From the IMG/VR virus record IMGVR_UViG_3300042893_000605, positions 1-30,160 of that record: a stretch of 30,160 nt of DNA. One strand, given 5' to 3'. Numbering within the stretch: position 1 is the stretch's first letter; each line of letters starts with the position of its first letter. Both the position numbers and the translations under genes were made by a program. The DNA is from a virus. The notes beneath the pieces were generated by a model that ran no database searches, was not told the DNA's origin, and saw only the letters and a list, made by a program, of their open reading frames with translations. Positions 30,131-30,160 of the stretch are shown piece by piece.

Positions 30131-30160
30131 TGGCGGAAACGAAGAGATTCGAACTCTTGA
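30131..30160 (-). tRNA. Partial tRNA, probably tRNA-Ser (3' end only)
   Basis: The last 30 bases of the window hold a minus-strand tRNA 3' end: T-arm AAGAGTTCGAATCTCTT, acceptor strand CGTTTCC, discriminator G and CCA. The G discriminator and GTTTCCGCCA end resemble bacterial tRNA-Ser. The anticodon lies outside the window. Confidence 0.7.

Noticed and set aside
1-30160. CRISPR array, transposase or integrase
   Set aside because: No regularly spaced repeat, no DDE or recombinase motif and no terminal inverted repeats were found.

Overview
This window looks like part of a T4-like (Straboviridae/cyanophage-type) myovirus genome from an AT-rich aquatic phage of a Gram-negative host. Three things point there: a UvsW-type recombination helicase, T4-type late promoter boxes (TATAAATA), and many very small, tightly overlapping genes of the kind seen in marine T4-like phages. 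It ends in a phage tRNA cluster (tRNA-Glu and the 3' end of a probable tRNA-Ser). The host cannot be named from sequence alone. Almost every gene is on the minus strand, so the transcriptional order runs from high to low coordinates; the one clear exception is the plus-strand gene at 21762-22433.

Layout. 1-5.1 kb is a replication/recombination block: a probable gp62-like clamp-loader small subunit (partial at the left edge), four small or hypothetical genes, an SGNH-like hydrolase, UvsW, and a separate HARP-like domain protein. 5.1-9.6 kb is an early-type region: an AAA ATPase, about ten small genes, a SleB/CwlJ-type cell-wall hydrolase, and four near-perfect sigma70 promoters (TTGACA-N17-TATAAT), most of them carrying an inverted repeat over the -35 box or the spacer. 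9.6-19.3 kb holds glycosyltransferase-like genes, TylF-like and NovU/TylC3-like methyltransferases, two SDR sugar-nucleotide enzymes (one an RmlB-like 4,6-dehydratase), and a large B12-type radical SAM protein. 19.4-24.3 kb holds an outer-membrane beta-barrel protein, S-adenosylhomocysteine hydrolase, an acyl carrier protein, a NeuD-like acyltransferase and a TauD-like dioxygenase. 24.3-29.8 kb holds a flavodoxin-fold protein, another glycosyltransferase-like gene, and a four-gene sugar-activation set: GatZ-like aldolase, KdsC-like HAD phosphatase, a nucleotidyltransferase fused to a kinase, and a PMI-like cupin.

How it fits together. I infer that about 20 kb of this phage makes, activates, methylates, hydroxylates or acylates one or more unusual sugars and transfers them to a glycan, late in infection in at least some cases because late promoter boxes precede several units. 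AhcY would remove the S-adenosylhomocysteine formed by the methyltransferases. The target (virion, phage DNA or host surface) is not shown by the sequence. The most unusual parts are the sugar kinase-nucleotidyltransferase fusion with its neighbours, the secreted outer-membrane barrel, and the orphan acyl carrier protein coupled to ahcY. No transposon, integrase or CRISPR array was seen, and no gene-free stretch exceeds 300 bases.
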